Shown here: piece by piece, positions 1 through 7,849 of the stretch
Layout of the letters: each line of letters begins with the position of its first letter
Position numbering within the stretch: position 1 is the first letter of the stretch
Assembly (NCBI GenBank): GCA_016873715.1
Contig: VGWF01000033.1
Location: 1-37,689 of the forward strand
Direction of reading: 5' to 3'
Origin: Lentisphaerota bacterium
GTDB taxonomy: Bacteria; Verrucomicrobiota; Kiritimatiellia; PWTM01
DNA: 37,689 nucleotides
Position numbers and translations under genes: made by a program
The notes under the pieces: generated by a model
Database searches by the model: none
What the model was told of the DNA's origin: nothing
Seen by the model: only the letters and a program-made list of their open reading frames with translations

Positions 1-664
1 TGTGCATCCTCATGCCGGCCGCGCCCTGGCACAGCGGCTCGACGATCAGCGCCGCGACGCGCCCGCCGTGCGCGGCGAAGACGCCGCGCGCGGCCTCGAT
101 GCACGCGGCCTCGTCCGCAGGGGACGCGGGGACGGGCACCTGGGCCGCGGGCCGCAGCACGTGGCGGAACGGCGCGTGGAAGGCGTCGAGGAAGCCGACC
201 GACACCGCGCCGAGCGTGTCGCCGTGGTAGGCGCCCTGCATCGCGAGGAGGTCCGTCCGCTCCGGCCGCCCCGTGTTGTGCGCGTACTGGAGCGCGATCT
301 TGAGCGCGGCCTCGACCGCGCTGGCGCCGTCGGACGCGAAATGGACGTGCACGCGCGGATCCGGCATCCGCCCGGCCAGCCGGGCGGCGAGCCGGGCGGC
401 GGCGGGATGCGCGAGGTTGCCGAGGATGCTGTGCTGGAGGTCGCCGGCCTGGCGGCGGATCGCCTCGACGACGCGCGGATGGCCATGGCCGAGCGCGCAG
501 CACCACCAGGACGAGATCGCGTCGACCCAGCGGTTTCCGCGATCGTCGACGAGGTGGATGCCCTCCCCCCGCACGATGACCGGCAGAGGCTCGTCGTCCA
601 TCGCCGAGAACCGCGTGTAGGGATGCCACACGTGGTCCCGGTCCATCCGTCCGATCTCGTCCAT
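1..664 (-). CDS. bioA: BioA, adenosylmethionine-8-amino-7-oxononanoate aminotransferase (3' end beyond window)
   Basis: PLP-dependent class III aminotransferase that makes 7,8-diaminopelargonate from KAPA using SAM in cytoplasmic biotin synthesis. About 221 N-terminal codons are visible; the rest lies beyond base 1. The start at 664 gives MDEIGRMDRDHVWHPYTRFS, the usual BioA N-terminus, and GGGGGAC lies 4-10 nt upstream. The motif DRGNRWVDAISSWWC, the block GHGHPRV, the YHGDTLGAVSVG loop and VEPLCQGAAGM at the cut end all fit BioA better than other class III transaminases. The PLP lysine is beyond the window. The gene follows lipA on the same strand after about 340 bp of palindrome-rich DNA, so it probably has its own promoter. 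Other biotin genes are not visible. Confidence 0.93.
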   Translation of the reverse strand, partial: MDEIGRMDRDHVWHPYTRFSAMDDEPLPVIVRGEGIHLVDDRGNRWVDAISSWWCCALGHGHPRVVEAIRRQAGDLQHSILGNLAHPAAARLAARLAGRMPDPRVHVHFASDGASAVEAALKIALQYAHNTGRPERTDLLAMQGAYHGDTLGAVSVGFLDAFHAPFRHVLRPAAQVPVPASPADEAACIEAARGVFAAHGGRVAALIVEPLCQGAAGMRMH

Positions 665-694
665 GCCGTCCCCCGCCCCGCGCGCCCGCGATCG

Positions 695-739
695 TCCAAC
701 CCTTGGAAACCCGGCGGCGGCAGTCGTCCAACGGTTGGA
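695..739. promoter_or_regulatory. Pair of TCCAA-N3-TTGGA palindromes upstream of bioA
   Basis: Two 13-bp inverted repeats, TCCAACCCTTGGA (695-707) and TCCAACGGTTGGA (727-739), have the same arms, the same preceding bases CG (CGTCCAAC) and a 32-bp centre spacing, close to three helical turns. They lie 31 and 63 bp before the bioA start codon. Sequence, duplication and position suggest paired operator sites for a dimeric regulator. A -10-like TATTCT (minus strand, 746-741) directly upstream of the distal site would put the start of transcription over that site. The regulator is not known. Confidence 0.5.
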
Positions 740-780
740 AGAATAGCCTGCCCCGCGCTTGCGCGCACGCCCGGGATCGC

Positions 781-832
781 CCGCCGCGTTGCATGAAATG
801 TAACGATCGTTACATTTCATGCAACGTGGCGG
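781..832. repeat. 52-bp near-perfect palindrome between lipA and bioA
   Basis: Positions 787-826 are a perfect 40-bp palindrome; its left arm is CGTTGCATGAAATGTAACGA and its right arm the exact reverse complement. One mismatched pair (786/827) is followed by five more matched pairs (CCGCC/GGCGG), so the symmetry spans 781-832. It is the most AT-rich stretch in its neighbourhood. It could be an operator, a cruciform or a hairpin between the two genes. There is no T tract, so an ordinary intrinsic terminator is not well supported. Confidence 0.8.
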
Positions 833-1006
833 AGGGGCGGAACAGGGCTGAAGCCTCTGGCTTCCGTCGAAACCGAGCCGTTGGAGAGGGAGTTTCTCCG
901 CCCCATCGAGAAGGGGAGACCGGCGGGGAGGCGATCCTCGAATCGAGGCCCGGTCGTCGCGCGCACCCGGGGGCCCCGAGTCCGCGCAGGGCCCGGCCGG
1001 GCCGCG
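833..1006. other. Gene-free stretch downstream of lipA, with small inverted repeats
   Basis: I see no coding potential here. A short hairpin GAAGCC-TCT-GGCTTC lies at 850-864. A 14-bp perfect palindrome, GGCCCGGCCGGGCC, lies at 990-1003, 3 bp beyond the lipA stop codon, and could act as its terminator stem, although no T run follows. Confidence 0.4.
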
Positions 1007-1924
1007 TCATGCGGGGCGGGCGGCGCGCGCGGCGACGGCGGAGGCGTACATCGCGTCGGCCTTGTAGCTCGACCGGACCCACGGTCCGGCCTCGCAGTGG
1101 GCGAAGCCGCGGCGCAGGGCCTCCCCGCGCAGGACGTCGAACTCGTCCGGCGTCCAGTATCGCTGGACGGACAGGTTGGCGCGGGTCGGCTGGAGATACT
1201 GGCCGATGGCCAGCACATCGACATCGGCCGCGCGCAGATCGTCCATGGCCCCCCGGAGATCGTCGAGGGTCTCGCCCAGCCCGACCATCATCGCCGACTT
1301 CGTCACGCCGCGCGGGGCGATCTCCCGCGCACGGCGGAGGAACTCGAGCGACCGGTCGTAGGACGCCCCGGATCGCACGCGCGGCGTCAGGCCGCGCACG
1401 GTCTCGAGGTTGTGCCCCAGCACGTCCGGCGCGGCCGCCAGGAGGACCTCGAGGTTCGCTCGGACGCCGCCCAGGTCCGACGGCAGCACCTCGACCCGGC
1501 AGCCCGGCACGCGCGAGCGGACGGCCCGTACGGTCTCCGCCATCGCCCCCGCCCCGCCGTCACCGAGATCGTCGCGCGTGACCATCGTCACGACGGCGAA
1601 GGAGAGTTCCATCGCCGCCACCGCCTCCGCCACCCGCTCCGGCTCGGCCGGATCCGCCGCGCAGGGACGCCCCGTCGCCACGCTGCAGAACCCGCAGCGC
1701 CGCGTGCAGGTTCCGCCCAGGATCATGAACGTCGCGGTGCGCCCGGCGCTCCAGCACTCGTTCCGGTTCGGACAGCGCGCCTCCTCGCAGACCGTATGCA
1801 GGCTCAGCCCCTTCACCACGCGCCGCACCGGGCTGTCGCCATGGACGAGCGGCTTCCGCAGCCACCCCGGCTTCCCGCGCGGCGCCCGGGCGGCGCCCCC
1901 GATCGTCTCGGACCGTGTTGTCAT
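1007..1924 (-). CDS. lipA: LipA, lipoyl synthase (radical SAM)
   Basis: Inserts two sulfurs into octanoyl groups on lipoyl-domain proteins (pyruvate dehydrogenase E2, GcvH) in the cytoplasm. The ATG at 1924 gives 305 residues, the family norm (about 290-320). An upstream extension reads through heptamer-repeat DNA and is rejected. The auxiliary cluster cysteines are Cys46, Cys51 and Cys57 (CEEARCPNRNEC). The radical-SAM CxxxCxxC is Cys73, Cys77, Cys80 (CTRRCGFC). The LipA-specific C-terminal serine lies in RSSYKAD. No clear ribosome binding site precedes this ATG, so a downstream start is possible but would cut the conserved N-terminal region. No lipB is visible. The gene is divergent from the FAD oxidoreductase. 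Confidence 0.95.
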   Translation of the reverse strand: MTTRSETIGGAARAPRGKPGWLRKPLVHGDSPVRRVVKGLSLHTVCEEARCPNRNECWSAGRTATFMILGGTCTRRCGFCSVATGRPCAADPAEPERVAEAVAAMELSFAVVTMVTRDDLGDGGAGAMAETVRAVRSRVPGCRVEVLPSDLGGVRANLEVLLAAAPDVLGHNLETVRGLTPRVRSGASYDRSLEFLRRAREIAPRGVTKSAMMVGLGETLDDLRGAMDDLRAADVDVLAIGQYLQPTRANLSVQRYWTPDEFDVLRGEALRRGFAHCEAGPWVRSSYKADAMYASAVAARAARPA

Positions 1925-1975
1925 CCGCGGCAACGTACGGGAACCGGACGCGGACGGCAACTGCCGCGGACGGAC

Positions 1976-2011
1976 AGGAGGCGGGGGTTCAAATCGCCTC
2001 CGACCTCCACC
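1976..2011 (+). other. tRNA/tmRNA 3'-end-like fragment
   Basis: A 7-bp stem, GGAGGCG (1977-1983) with CGCCTCC (1995-2001), encloses a T-loop-like GGTTCAAAT and is followed by ACCTCCACC. It resembles the 3' end of a tRNA or tmRNA. The stem is too long and the loop too large for a real T arm, and no upstream half is visible. It may be a decayed remnant or a coincidence. Confidence 0.2.
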
Positions 2012-2050
2012 TTCGGCTCCCGGTTCTCGGATCCCGGTCCTTCGTCCTTC
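1995..2050. repeat. Degenerate heptamer array between lipA and the FAD oxidoreductase
   Basis: About eight consecutive 7-bp units: CGCCTCC, GACCTCC, ACCTTCG, GCTCCCG, GTTCTCG, GATCCCG, GTCCTTC, GTCCTTC. Every unit differs but the 7-bp phase holds. It lies in the gap between two divergent genes. See the other heptamer arrays at 11980, 14026, 17103, 29075 and 37606. Confidence 0.6.
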
Positions 2051-2109
2051 TCTCCATCGGGCTTGCAAACCTCCGCATCTGCGGCATTCTCGGGCAGGGT
2101 GGCGAGACG

Positions 2110-4368
2110 ATGAACGGAAAGGGATTGCGTATGACGATCGGACGGGCGATGGCGGGCATCCTGGCGGCGGCCTGCGCGACGGGCTTCGCGCAGCAGGGCA
2201 TCCTGGTCGAGGCCGAGGGTTTCGCCGACAAGGGCGGGTGGAGCGTCGATCAGCAGTTCGTCGAGCAGATGGGCTCGCCCTACCTGATCGCGCACGGCCT
2301 CGGAAAGCCGGTCGACAACGCCTCGACCTCCGTGAACATCCCGACGGCCGGTTCCCACCGCGTGTGGGTCCGCACGCGCAACTGGGCGCCCGGCGACTGG
2401 GAGGCGCCCGGCCGCTTCAAGGTCCTCCTCGACGGCCGCGCCCTCGCGCCGGAGTTCGGCGTCCACGCCGGGTGGACGTGGCAGGACGGCGGCGCCGTCA
2501 ACCTGAAGGCCGGCGCCCTCCGGATCGATCTGCAGGACCTCACCGGCTTCGACGGCCGCTGCGATGCGATCTTCCTCGCCCCCGATGGCGCCTCGCGTCC
2601 GCCGGACGATCCGAAGGCGATGGGCGCGTGGCGCAACCGGCTCCTCGGCATCCCGGAGATCCCGCCGTCCGCCGGGGCCTTCGACGTCGTCATCGTCGGT
2701 GGAGGCATCTCCGGCTGCGCCGCCGCACTCGCCGCCGCCGAGCAGGGCCTGACCGTCGCCCTCATCCACGACCGCCCCATTCTCGGCGGCAACGCGAGCG
2801 GCGAGGTCCGCGTGCACACCATCGGCATCACCGGCTTCTCCGACCGCATCCTGAAGCGGATCAACTCCGAGCACTGGCCCAACGGATCCGCCGAGGCGCT
2901 CGCCGACGACCGCAAGCGCCACGCGACCATGGACGCGGAGCCGCGCGTGAAGCAGTTCCTCTGCTGGCGCGCGTACGGGGTCGCCACGGAGGGCGGGCGG
3001 ATCGTCCGCGTCAACGCCCGCCACATCGAGACGGGCGAGGTGAAGTCGTTCGCGGCGCCGTGCTTCATCGACGCCACCGGCGACGGCTGGATCGGCGCGT
3101 GGGCCGGCGCGAAGTTCCGCTACGGCCGCGAGTCGCGCAACGAGTTCGGCGAGGGCTGGGACCAGCACGGGGACCTCTGGTCGCCCGGGACGCCCGACAA
3201 GCGGATGATGGGCGTCTCGCTCCTGTGGAACTCGGAGATCGCGGCGGCCCCGTCGGACTTCCCGGATGTGCCGTGGGCCGTTGCGGTCTCGGGCACCAAC
3301 GTCTCCGTCAAGGGCGAGTGGTTCTGGGAGTTCTCCAGCGACCGCTACGACGCGCTCGACGACGCCGAGGAGATCCGCGACCACGTGCTGCGCGCGATCT
3401 ACGGATCGTTCGCCAACGCGAAGAAGCTGTCGCAGTTCGCCTCGCACTCGCTGAAGTTCGTCGGCTACATCAGCGGGAAGCGGGAGTCGCGACGGCTGGT
3501 CGGCGACTACCTCTACACCCTCTCCGACATGACCGAGGGGCGGACCTTCCCCGACGCCGTCGTGACCGAGACGCGCGACGTCGACCTCCACTTCCAGCGC
3601 CAGGTGAAGGACCCGGCCTATCCCTTCGACTACCTCTCCACCGCCCTCTTCAAGAAGGTGCCGCGCTACTACATCCCCTTCCGCGCGCTCTACTCGACCA
3701 ACGTCGTGAACCTGATGATGGCCGGCCGCTGCTTCAGCTGTTCCCACGTCGGTCTCGGCGGCCCGCGCGTGATGAACACCTGCGGCCAGATGGGCGCGGC
3801 CACCGGCTACGCGGCCTCGCTGATCAAGAAGCACGGCACCACGCCGCGCGGCGTCTACGAGAAGCACCTGGACGAACTCAAGGCGCTCGTCCGGCCCGGC
3901 CCCGAGAGCGAGAACCTGATGAGCCCCGAGCACGGCGGCGGACGAAAGGTCGAGGCAGTCGACGCCGCGACGCCCGCGCAGCGGATCCGCGGCAGCTTCG
4001 AGATCGCCTCGCTGCCGGATGCGCTCCGGTCCGCCACGCGCGTCGTCGCCGAGCGCGGCGACTCGGGCAAGCCCGCCCGGGCCTACCGCTTCACCGTCAA
4101 CGCGCCGGTCGACGTCTTCATCGCCGTGCATTCGCGCGGCGATGCGAAGCTGCCGGAGGGCTGGACGAAGACCGACATGGTCGTCGCGTGGAAGCTCGGC
4201 CAGGACCCGGTCTACAAGCGCCCGTTCCCCGCCGGCGTCGTGGCGATCCCCGGCCATCCGGGAAAGGAAGGCGCCCACTACGGGCTGCCGCACCTGGCGT
4301 TCGTGCTGCCCTCGGGCCCGGCGCGCTCCGGCGGCCTGACCATCACCGGCGTGGCGTTCGCGGAATGA
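2110..4368 (+). CDS. Exported FAD-dependent oxidoreductase with N-terminal beta-rich, CBM-like domain
   Basis: A 752-residue protein. A Sec-type signal peptide (roughly residues 8-30, ending near GFAQQ) is followed by a beta-rich region (about 30-185, VEAEGF...DGRCDAIFLAPDG) like the carbohydrate-binding modules fused to PVC enzymes. A Rossmann FAD-binding motif starts near residue 192 (DVVIVGGGISG), with LGGNASGEVRVH after it; this matches the FAD_oxidored family (PF12831). The C-terminal 120 residues look like a second small beta domain. The substrate is unknown; an exported or periplasmic sugar or polysaccharide derivative is inferred. ATG 2110 has a weak AGGGTGG upstream. ATG 2131, with AAGGGA 7 nt before it, is an equal alternative and also keeps the signal peptide. 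Confidence 0.8.
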   Translation: MNGKGLRMTIGRAMAGILAAACATGFAQQGILVEAEGFADKGGWSVDQQFVEQMGSPYLIAHGLGKPVDNASTSVNIPTAGSHRVWVRTRNWAPGDWEAPGRFKVLLDGRALAPEFGVHAGWTWQDGGAVNLKAGALRIDLQDLTGFDGRCDAIFLAPDGASRPPDDPKAMGAWRNRLLGIPEIPPSAGAFDVVIVGGGISGCAAALAAAEQGLTVALIHDRPILGGNASGEVRVHTIGITGFSDRILKRINSEHWPNGSAEALADDRKRHATMDAEPRVKQFLCWRAYGVATEGGRIVRVNARHIETGEVKSFAAPCFIDATGDGWIGAWAGAKFRYGRESRNEFGEGWDQHGDLWSPGTPDKRMMGVSLLWNSEIAAAPSDFPDVPWAVAVSGTNVSVKGEWFWEFSSDRYDALDDAEEIRDHVLRAIYGSFANAKKLSQFASHSLKFVGYISGKRESRRLVGDYLYTLSDMTEGRTFPDAVVTETRDVDLHFQRQVKDPAYPFDYLSTALFKKVPRYYIPFRALYSTNVVNLMMAGRCFSCSHVGLGGPRVMNTCGQMGAATGYAASLIKKHGTTPRGVYEKHLDELKALVRPGPESENLMSPEHGGGRKVEAVDAATPAQRIRGSFEIASLPDALRSATRVVAERGDSGKPARAYRFTVNAPVDVFIAVHSRGDAKLPEGWTKTDMVVAWKLGQDPVYKRPFPAGVVAIPGHPGKEGAHYGLPHLAFVLPSGPARSGGLTITGVAFAE

Positions 4369-4388
4369 TCCGGCCGGCCGGGATGCAC

Positions 4389-4415
4389 CACGGATTGCAC
4401 GGATGACACGGATCC
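4389..4415. repeat. Three 9-bp CACGGATNN repeats overlapping a start codon
   Basis: CACGGATTG, CACGGATGA and CACGGATCC follow one another without a gap. The start codon of the next gene (4403) is inside the second unit. This word is a low-complexity intergenic type, unlike coding sequence. Confidence 0.6.
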
Positions 4416-5584
4416 GGGAACGGACATCGTCCCCCGCCCGCGGGCGCCGTTCGCCGAGGGGCCGCCTCCTGCGCGGATGCGCGGCGTCGCTGCTGCTCGC
4501 GACGGGCGGATGCATCGTCGCGTCGGGACCGCGCCCTCGCCCCGCGGTCTTCGACTCAACCCCGGACCTCGGTGCGTCGGACCTCGTGGAATCCCGCGCG
4601 TGGACGCCCCCCGGCGGCACCGAGCAGACCCTGGAACTGCGGCGCGCCGCGGACGGACGCCGGCACTACGTGTGCCGCGCATGGCTCGATGTCTGCGGCT
4701 GGGCCGAGGCCGTCTGCAAGCCGCACAAGTTCGATGCCTTCTTCGCCGAGGACGGCTCGTTCCTCGGCTACCGCGTCGAGACCGGGCACCCGTTCACCAA
4801 GGCGGAGCACGATCCGTTCCTGCCCCGGGACTACCGGCATCTGGACCGCATCCTCCGCGACCCCGGCCATGCCCTCGGCGACCTCCCGGCGCCGCGCGCC
4901 GCGACGAAGCGGGGCGAGGGCACGGCCGGACCGATCGACGGCGTCACCGGCGCCACCGTCGCGCACTACGCCGAGCGCGCCGTGCCGAAGGCGTTCTACA
5001 CGACCCACGCCGTGTGGCACTTGGTGAACGTCGCCCTTCCGCCCGTGCTCCAGAAGTGGACCCTCGCGTGGGTCGGTCCCGGCGACGTGCGCGACTGGCT
5101 GCGGCGCGACGAACCGCTGAAGGCCTGGTGGCTCGTGGACCGGATGGAAGCGAGCCGCATCCCGCATGCCGAGGCGGCGGACCTCGCCTACGAACTGATC
5201 GGCGCGACCAACCGGCAGGTCCGGACCGCCGCCCTCCGCTACCTGCGCCGCGCCTCGCACCCCTTCCGCCCGCAAGCCTGCCTCGCCGGCGACTACGGAA
5301 CGCTCCCGGACGACACGAGGTCCGCCTTCCTGGACTGGTGGGCGGACGCCGGCTTCACGTCGCCCGCCCTCGACGCCGCCCTGCGGGCCGACCTCGCCGC
5401 GCGGGCGTCCGCGCGCTCCCCCGTCTCCACCGCCATCCTGGGCTATCTCCAGCGCACCGGTCTCCGCACCGGGGCCCCGGAGGCCTGGCGCGCCGCGCTG
5501 CAGGCCTTCGCGCGCGACACGCCGTCCACGTTCCTCCGCACGAAGGCGGGTCTGCTGCTGGACATGCTTCCCGCGGCGCCGTGA
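4403..5584 (+). CDS. Putative lipoprotein of unknown function with FMN-binding-like DGVTGAT motif
   Basis: A 393-residue protein. A long Arg-rich n-region, a hydrophobic core (ASLLLATGG) and Cys37 suggest lipoprotein processing, although ATGGC is not a perfect lipobox. Residues 179-185 (DGVTGAT) resemble the D/S-GxTGAT motif of FMN-binding domains (NqrC/RnfG type), where the threonine carries FMN; TGAT is followed by VAHYAERAVPKAFYTTHAVWH. Residues 85-140 hold several Cys and aromatic residues (YVCRAWLDVCGW, CKPHKF). The C-terminal third has helical, HEAT-like stretches. ATG 4403 is the only ATG, GTG or TTG in this frame before the signal sequence; it lies in a 9-bp repeat with no ribosome binding site, so the start is weakly supported. 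Function is not recognised. It follows the FAD oxidoreductase by 34 bp and may be co-transcribed. Confidence 0.7.
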   Translation: MTRIRERTSSPARGRRSPRGRLLRGCAASLLLATGGCIVASGPRPRPAVFDSTPDLGASDLVESRAWTPPGGTEQTLELRRAADGRRHYVCRAWLDVCGWAEAVCKPHKFDAFFAEDGSFLGYRVETGHPFTKAEHDPFLPRDYRHLDRILRDPGHALGDLPAPRAATKRGEGTAGPIDGVTGATVAHYAERAVPKAFYTTHAVWHLVNVALPPVLQKWTLAWVGPGDVRDWLRRDEPLKAWWLVDRMEASRIPHAEAADLAYELIGATNRQVRTAALRYLRRASHPFRPQACLAGDYGTLPDDTRSAFLDWWADAGFTSPALDAALRADLAARASARSPVSTAILGYLQRTGLRTGAPEAWRAALQAFARDTPSTFLRTKAGLLLDMLPAAP

Positions 5585-5593
5585 GGCCCGCGC

Positions 5594-6571
5594 TCAGGCA
5601 TCCTCGGGGATCCCGAGCTCCTTCAGCGTGCGACGCAGCCACGCAAGCGACTGCTCGATCATCGGGCCGCCCTGCCCCTCGCACTCCATGCTCAGGACGC
5701 CCGTATACCCGCTGTCGCGAAGCACCGCGAGGCACTGCTTGATGTTGTCCGCGTTCACGCCGTCGCCCAGCGCGCAATGGCTCACGGCGATCCCGGTCAT
5801 GCCGCCGCGGACGGCCTTCGCCAGCGACTCGGAGACGTCCTTGATGTGGACATGGCTCACCTTGCCGATGAACCGCTTCAGGAAGGCGACGGGATCCTGC
5901 CCGGCGATGAAGGTGTTGCCGGTGTCCATGTTCATGCGAAGGTACGGGCTGTCGCAGAACGCCAGCATCCGCTCCATCATGTCCGGCCGCGTCGTGAAGT
6001 AGCCGTGCGGCTCGATGTTGACGACCACCTTGTGGGCGGCGGCGACCTCGATGATCTGCTCGTACTCCGACTTCATCAGGTCCATCGCCTGCGGGTCCTT
6101 CAACCCTTCCGGCGCGTGCAGGCCGTCGGTCGTGTCGACCCGGTCGCAGCCGGCCAGCTTCGCCCACGCGATCGACTTCATGACGTACGGCACGCCGCGC
6201 AGCGGCCCGTCCTTGCCGGACAGCGGGAAGGCCGCATCCACCTGCGAGAACCGCACGCCGTACCCCGCCATCTTCTGCCGCAGCAGCTCCGGATCCTCGT
6301 AGAGCGCGACGTGCGGCTGGTAGCCGAGCCCGTGGATCCAGCTCACGCCGTCGATCAGGCCGCACTCGATGAAATGCACGCCGTTCTTCTGCGCCCATTT
6401 CAGGCAGTCCTCGAAGCTCTTGTAGGTCGAGTTGAACGCGTCCGTGTGGAATCCGATCTTCATCGCTCCCGCTCCCTTCCCTGCGGCTCTTGCCGCACCC
6501 GTCGCCGCCAGAACCGCACCCGCAGCCGCCCCCGCGGCCACGAACTCACGCCGGGTCATACCCGCCGTCAT
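5594..6571 (-). CDS. Tat-exported sugar phosphate isomerase/epimerase-like TIM-barrel protein
   Basis: A 325-residue AP-endonuclease-2-like TIM barrel (xylose isomerase-like, PF01261). The twin-arginine motif TRREF (residues 6-10), a hydrophobic stretch and an ARA cleavage site near residue 29 predict Tat export. Metal-site candidates of the fold are visible: Glu187 (NIEPHG), Asp216 (MDTGN), His240/His242 (HVHIKD) and Glu296 or Glu298 (MECEG). Family members include epimerases, 3-keto sugar lyases and DgpC/CarB-type deglycosidases; the exact reaction cannot be read from sequence. The start at 6571 overlaps the Gfo/Idh stop as ATGA, which implies translational coupling. The gene ends 9 bp from the convergent lipoprotein gene with no visible terminator. 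It is the last gene of the TetR-led operon. Confidence 0.85.
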   Translation of the reverse strand: MTAGMTRREFVAAGAAAGAVLAATGAARAAGKGAGAMKIGFHTDAFNSTYKSFEDCLKWAQKNGVHFIECGLIDGVSWIHGLGYQPHVALYEDPELLRQKMAGYGVRFSQVDAAFPLSGKDGPLRGVPYVMKSIAWAKLAGCDRVDTTDGLHAPEGLKDPQAMDLMKSEYEQIIEVAAAHKVVVNIEPHGYFTTRPDMMERMLAFCDSPYLRMNMDTGNTFIAGQDPVAFLKRFIGKVSHVHIKDVSESLAKAVRGGMTGIAVSHCALGDGVNADNIKQCLAVLRDSGYTGVLSMECEGQGGPMIEQSLAWLRRTLKELGIPEDA

Positions 6572-7839
6572 GACTTCAGTCCCTTCAGGTCCGCCTCGAT
6601 CGCCCGGTTCTCCCGGATCAGCTCGTCCATCGTCACGCAGCCCCGCCGGGCCGCGGCCTCGCGCCCGAGGATCGCCGTCAGCGTGCCGTCCACGGCGCGC
6701 TGCGCCGACACCGTGTCGTACGGCCCCTCGCAGATGCGGCGGTGGAACTCGGCGATGTTGCGGACCACGCCATCCTTGAAGACGCCGCCGATCTCGCCGG
6801 CGTAGGTCTTCGGCCCGCCGCGGAGGTACGCCTTCCCGCCCTTGTACTGCAGCGACACGGTGGCGACCGTGCCGAAGACCTTCGCGGAGAGCGTCACGAG
6901 ATCGTCCCAGTGGTTGTCCAGCGCCTGCGTGACGTGCGTCCAGCAGGCGCCCCCGGCGAACTCGTAGATCGCCGAGAGCGTGTCGGTGCGGTCGCCGTGC
7001 GGTTCGGTGCGCCACGTGCGCGAGTGGCCGCACGCGCGCACCGGTCGCTCGCCGAGCAGCCAGACCAGCGCGTCGAGGATGTGGATGTCGTACGAGACGA
7101 CGGTATCGCCGCTGAGCGCCGTGTCGGAGAGCCAGACCTGGTCCCGCAGGCGGCTCTCGATCGTCGGGCCGACCGGCGGGTCGGGCCACGCGTGCCAGCC
7201 GAAGCCGAACGACAGGACGTGCGTCAGCGCCCCGAGCCCGCCGTCGCGCACGCGCGCCGCCAGCTCGATCATCACCGGGTCGGTCGGAAGCTGGTAGTCG
7301 ACCAGCAGGCAGCGCCGCTTCGACGCGCACACCCGCCCGGCCTCGCCAACCGCGAGGCAGCCGGGCACGTCGACGGCGACCGGCTTGGCCATGTAGATGT
7401 GCAGGCCCGCCTCCGACGCCGCCTTCGCCTGCTCGGGGTAGAAGTACGGCACATCCTCGATCGCGACGGCCTCGACGCCGCTCTCGATCAGCCGCTTGTA
7501 GCCGGAAAGCCCGCTGAAGCAGCGGGACGGGTCGACGCCCAGCTTCGCCCCCGCGGCGCGCGCGACATCCTCGAAGTAGTCCGCGACGGCATGGAACACG
7601 AAGCCGCCGTGCTCCTGCATCAGCTGCGCGATCCACTTCCCGCGCCCGCCGCAGCCGACGAGGCCGATCCGGACCTTGCGGTCGTGCACCGGCGGCTTCA
7701 CGGGCGGCGCATTCGTTTCCGCCGCCGGCGCGGCGATCGCGGCGAGCGGAAGGGCCGCTCCCAGCGTGCCGCCCAGGAACCCGCGGCGGCTGATCCCGCC
7801 CGCGGCGCCGTTCATTCCCTCGATCCGGTTCGCACCCAT
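6568..7839 (-). CDS. Tat-exported Gfo/Idh/MocA family oxidoreductase (second copy in operon)
   Basis: A 423-residue NAD(P)-dependent sugar oxidoreductase. The Tat signal SRRGFLGG (residues 17-24) precedes a hydrophobic stretch. The Rossmann fold is RIGLVGCGGRG (58-68). The family's EKP motif is AKP here (151-153), so the Glu is replaced but the lysine is kept. The active-site block SYDIHILDALVW (249-260) carries Asp251, His253 and Asp256. ATG 7839 has TAGGAGG ending 7 nt upstream, and this site overlaps the stop of the preceding gene, 10 nt away. The coupled downstream gene is the TIM-barrel isomerase. Exported Gfo/Idh enzymes normally carry tightly bound NADP and travel folded by Tat (glucose-fructose oxidoreductase is the classic case). 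The substrate is unknown. Confidence 0.88.
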   Translation of the reverse strand: MGANRIEGMNGAAGGISRRGFLGGTLGAALPLAAIAAPAAETNAPPVKPPVHDRKVRIGLVGCGGRGKWIAQLMQEHGGFVFHAVADYFEDVARAAGAKLGVDPSRCFSGLSGYKRLIESGVEAVAIEDVPYFYPEQAKAASEAGLHIYMAKPVAVDVPGCLAVGEAGRVCASKRRCLLVDYQLPTDPVMIELAARVRDGGLGALTHVLSFGFGWHAWPDPPVGPTIESRLRDQVWLSDTALSGDTVVSYDIHILDALVWLLGERPVRACGHSRTWRTEPHGDRTDTLSAIYEFAGGACWTHVTQALDNHWDDLVTLSAKVFGTVATVSLQYKGGKAYLRGGPKTYAGEIGGVFKDGVVRNIAEFHRRICEGPYDTVSAQRAVDGTLTAILGREAAARRGCVTMDELIRENRAIEADLKGLKS

Positions 7840-7849
7840 GGCCGTCCTC

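Noticed and set aside
1977-2001. Complete tRNA gene
   Set aside because: Only a T-arm-like hairpin is seen; the stem is 7 bp and no D-arm or anticodon arm precedes it.
1410-4406. Long open frames on the plus strand over lipA and the FAD gene, and similar ones over other genes
   Set aside because: They are shadows caused by high GC; they lack family motifs and show repetitive Arg/Pro/Gly composition.
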